Part shown: piece after piece, positions 21,754-21,789 of the stretch
Layout of the letters: the number at the start of each line of letters is the position of its first letter
Numbering within the stretch: the stretch's first letter is position 1
From: Ovoidimarina sp039190895
GTDB taxonomy: Bacteria; Pseudomonadota; Alphaproteobacteria; Rhodobacterales; Rhodobacteraceae
Assembly (NCBI GenBank): GCA_039190895.1
Contig: JBCCXY010000059.1
Location: forward strand, 1 to 21,789
Direction: 5' to 3'
DNA length: 21,789 nucleotides
Made by a program: the position numbers and the translations under genes
The notes under the pieces: model-generated
Database searches by the model: none
Seen by the model: the letters and a program-made list of their open reading frames with translations, nothing else
Told to the model about the DNA's origin: nothing

Positions 21754-21789
21754 CCGAGGAACGCCCCCCAGACCCCCCGAGGAACGCCC
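21753..21789. repeat. 14-bp direct repeat at the window end
   Basis: CCCGAGGAACGCCC occurs at 21753-21766 and again at 21776-21789, 23 bp apart, separated by CCCAGACCC. The second copy ends at the window edge, so the array may continue. The C-rich composition resembles the start of the window. Confidence 0.6.

Overview
The window is G+C-rich chromosomal DNA from an alphaproteobacterium, most probably a marine or soil member of the Rhodobacterales (Roseobacter/Rhodobacteraceae group). This rests on the gene families and their arrangement (trmJ next to ctaA, M32 carboxypeptidase, argD-argF followed by an ATP-grasp protein, mrp with a DUF6494 protein, mitochondrial-type glutaryl-CoA dehydrogenase), on two proteins with VPLPA-type C-terminal sorting tails, and on a set of short G+C-rich palindromes between genes. 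I see no rRNA, tRNA, CRISPR array, transposase, integrase or phage gene.

Layout, left to right. 1-1301: a TetR-family repressor diverges from an AhpD-like carboxymuconolactone decarboxylase family protein, with a pair of related palindromic operators between them. 1502-3520: a large [2Fe-2S]/ASKHA protein of the corrinoid-activating (RACo/RamA-like, DUF4445) type, with no methyltransferase or corrinoid protein nearby in the window. 3697-5013: three co-directional genes of unknown role, encoding a small membrane protein, a membrane-anchored SRPBCC protein and a secreted six-cysteine protein. 5098-6566: a divergent ThiE-like protein preceded on the same strand by a VPLPA-CTERM surface protein. 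6778-10436: trmJ, ctaA, an M32 carboxypeptidase and a small acidic protein, all on the plus strand. 10608-14268: on the minus strand, argD-argF-ATP-grasp (abutting or overlapping) and then a second VPLPA-CTERM protein. 14344-16135: DUF6494, mrp (apbC) and DUF302, also on the minus strand. 16225-17445: glutaryl-CoA dehydrogenase, divergent from the DUF6494 gene. 17668-20424: a sugar-acid dehydratase (XylD/arabinonate dehydratase type) followed 12 nt later by a D-2-hydroxyacid dehydrogenase. 20714-21679: a D-erythronate dehydrogenase-like gene, divergent from the dehydratase, preceded by a 25-codon leader ORF.

Most of the window is housekeeping metabolism: arginine synthesis, heme A synthesis, tRNA modification, Fe-S assembly, lysine/tryptophan degradation through glutaryl-CoA, and sugar-acid catabolism. 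The less ordinary parts are: (a) the leader ORF and SD-flanking hairpin ahead of denD, with a LacI-type operator-like site in the same divergent region; (b) a ThiE-fold protein lacking most thiamine phosphate synthase signature residues; (c) the isolated ASKHA/ferredoxin protein with an arginine-rich tail; (d) an ATP-grasp gene in the arginine operon with no conventional start codon at the natural N-terminus; and (e) a family of intergenic palindromes, including one 24-bp element present twice in exact inverted orientation, each time between convergent genes. I do not see a clearly new multi-gene system.
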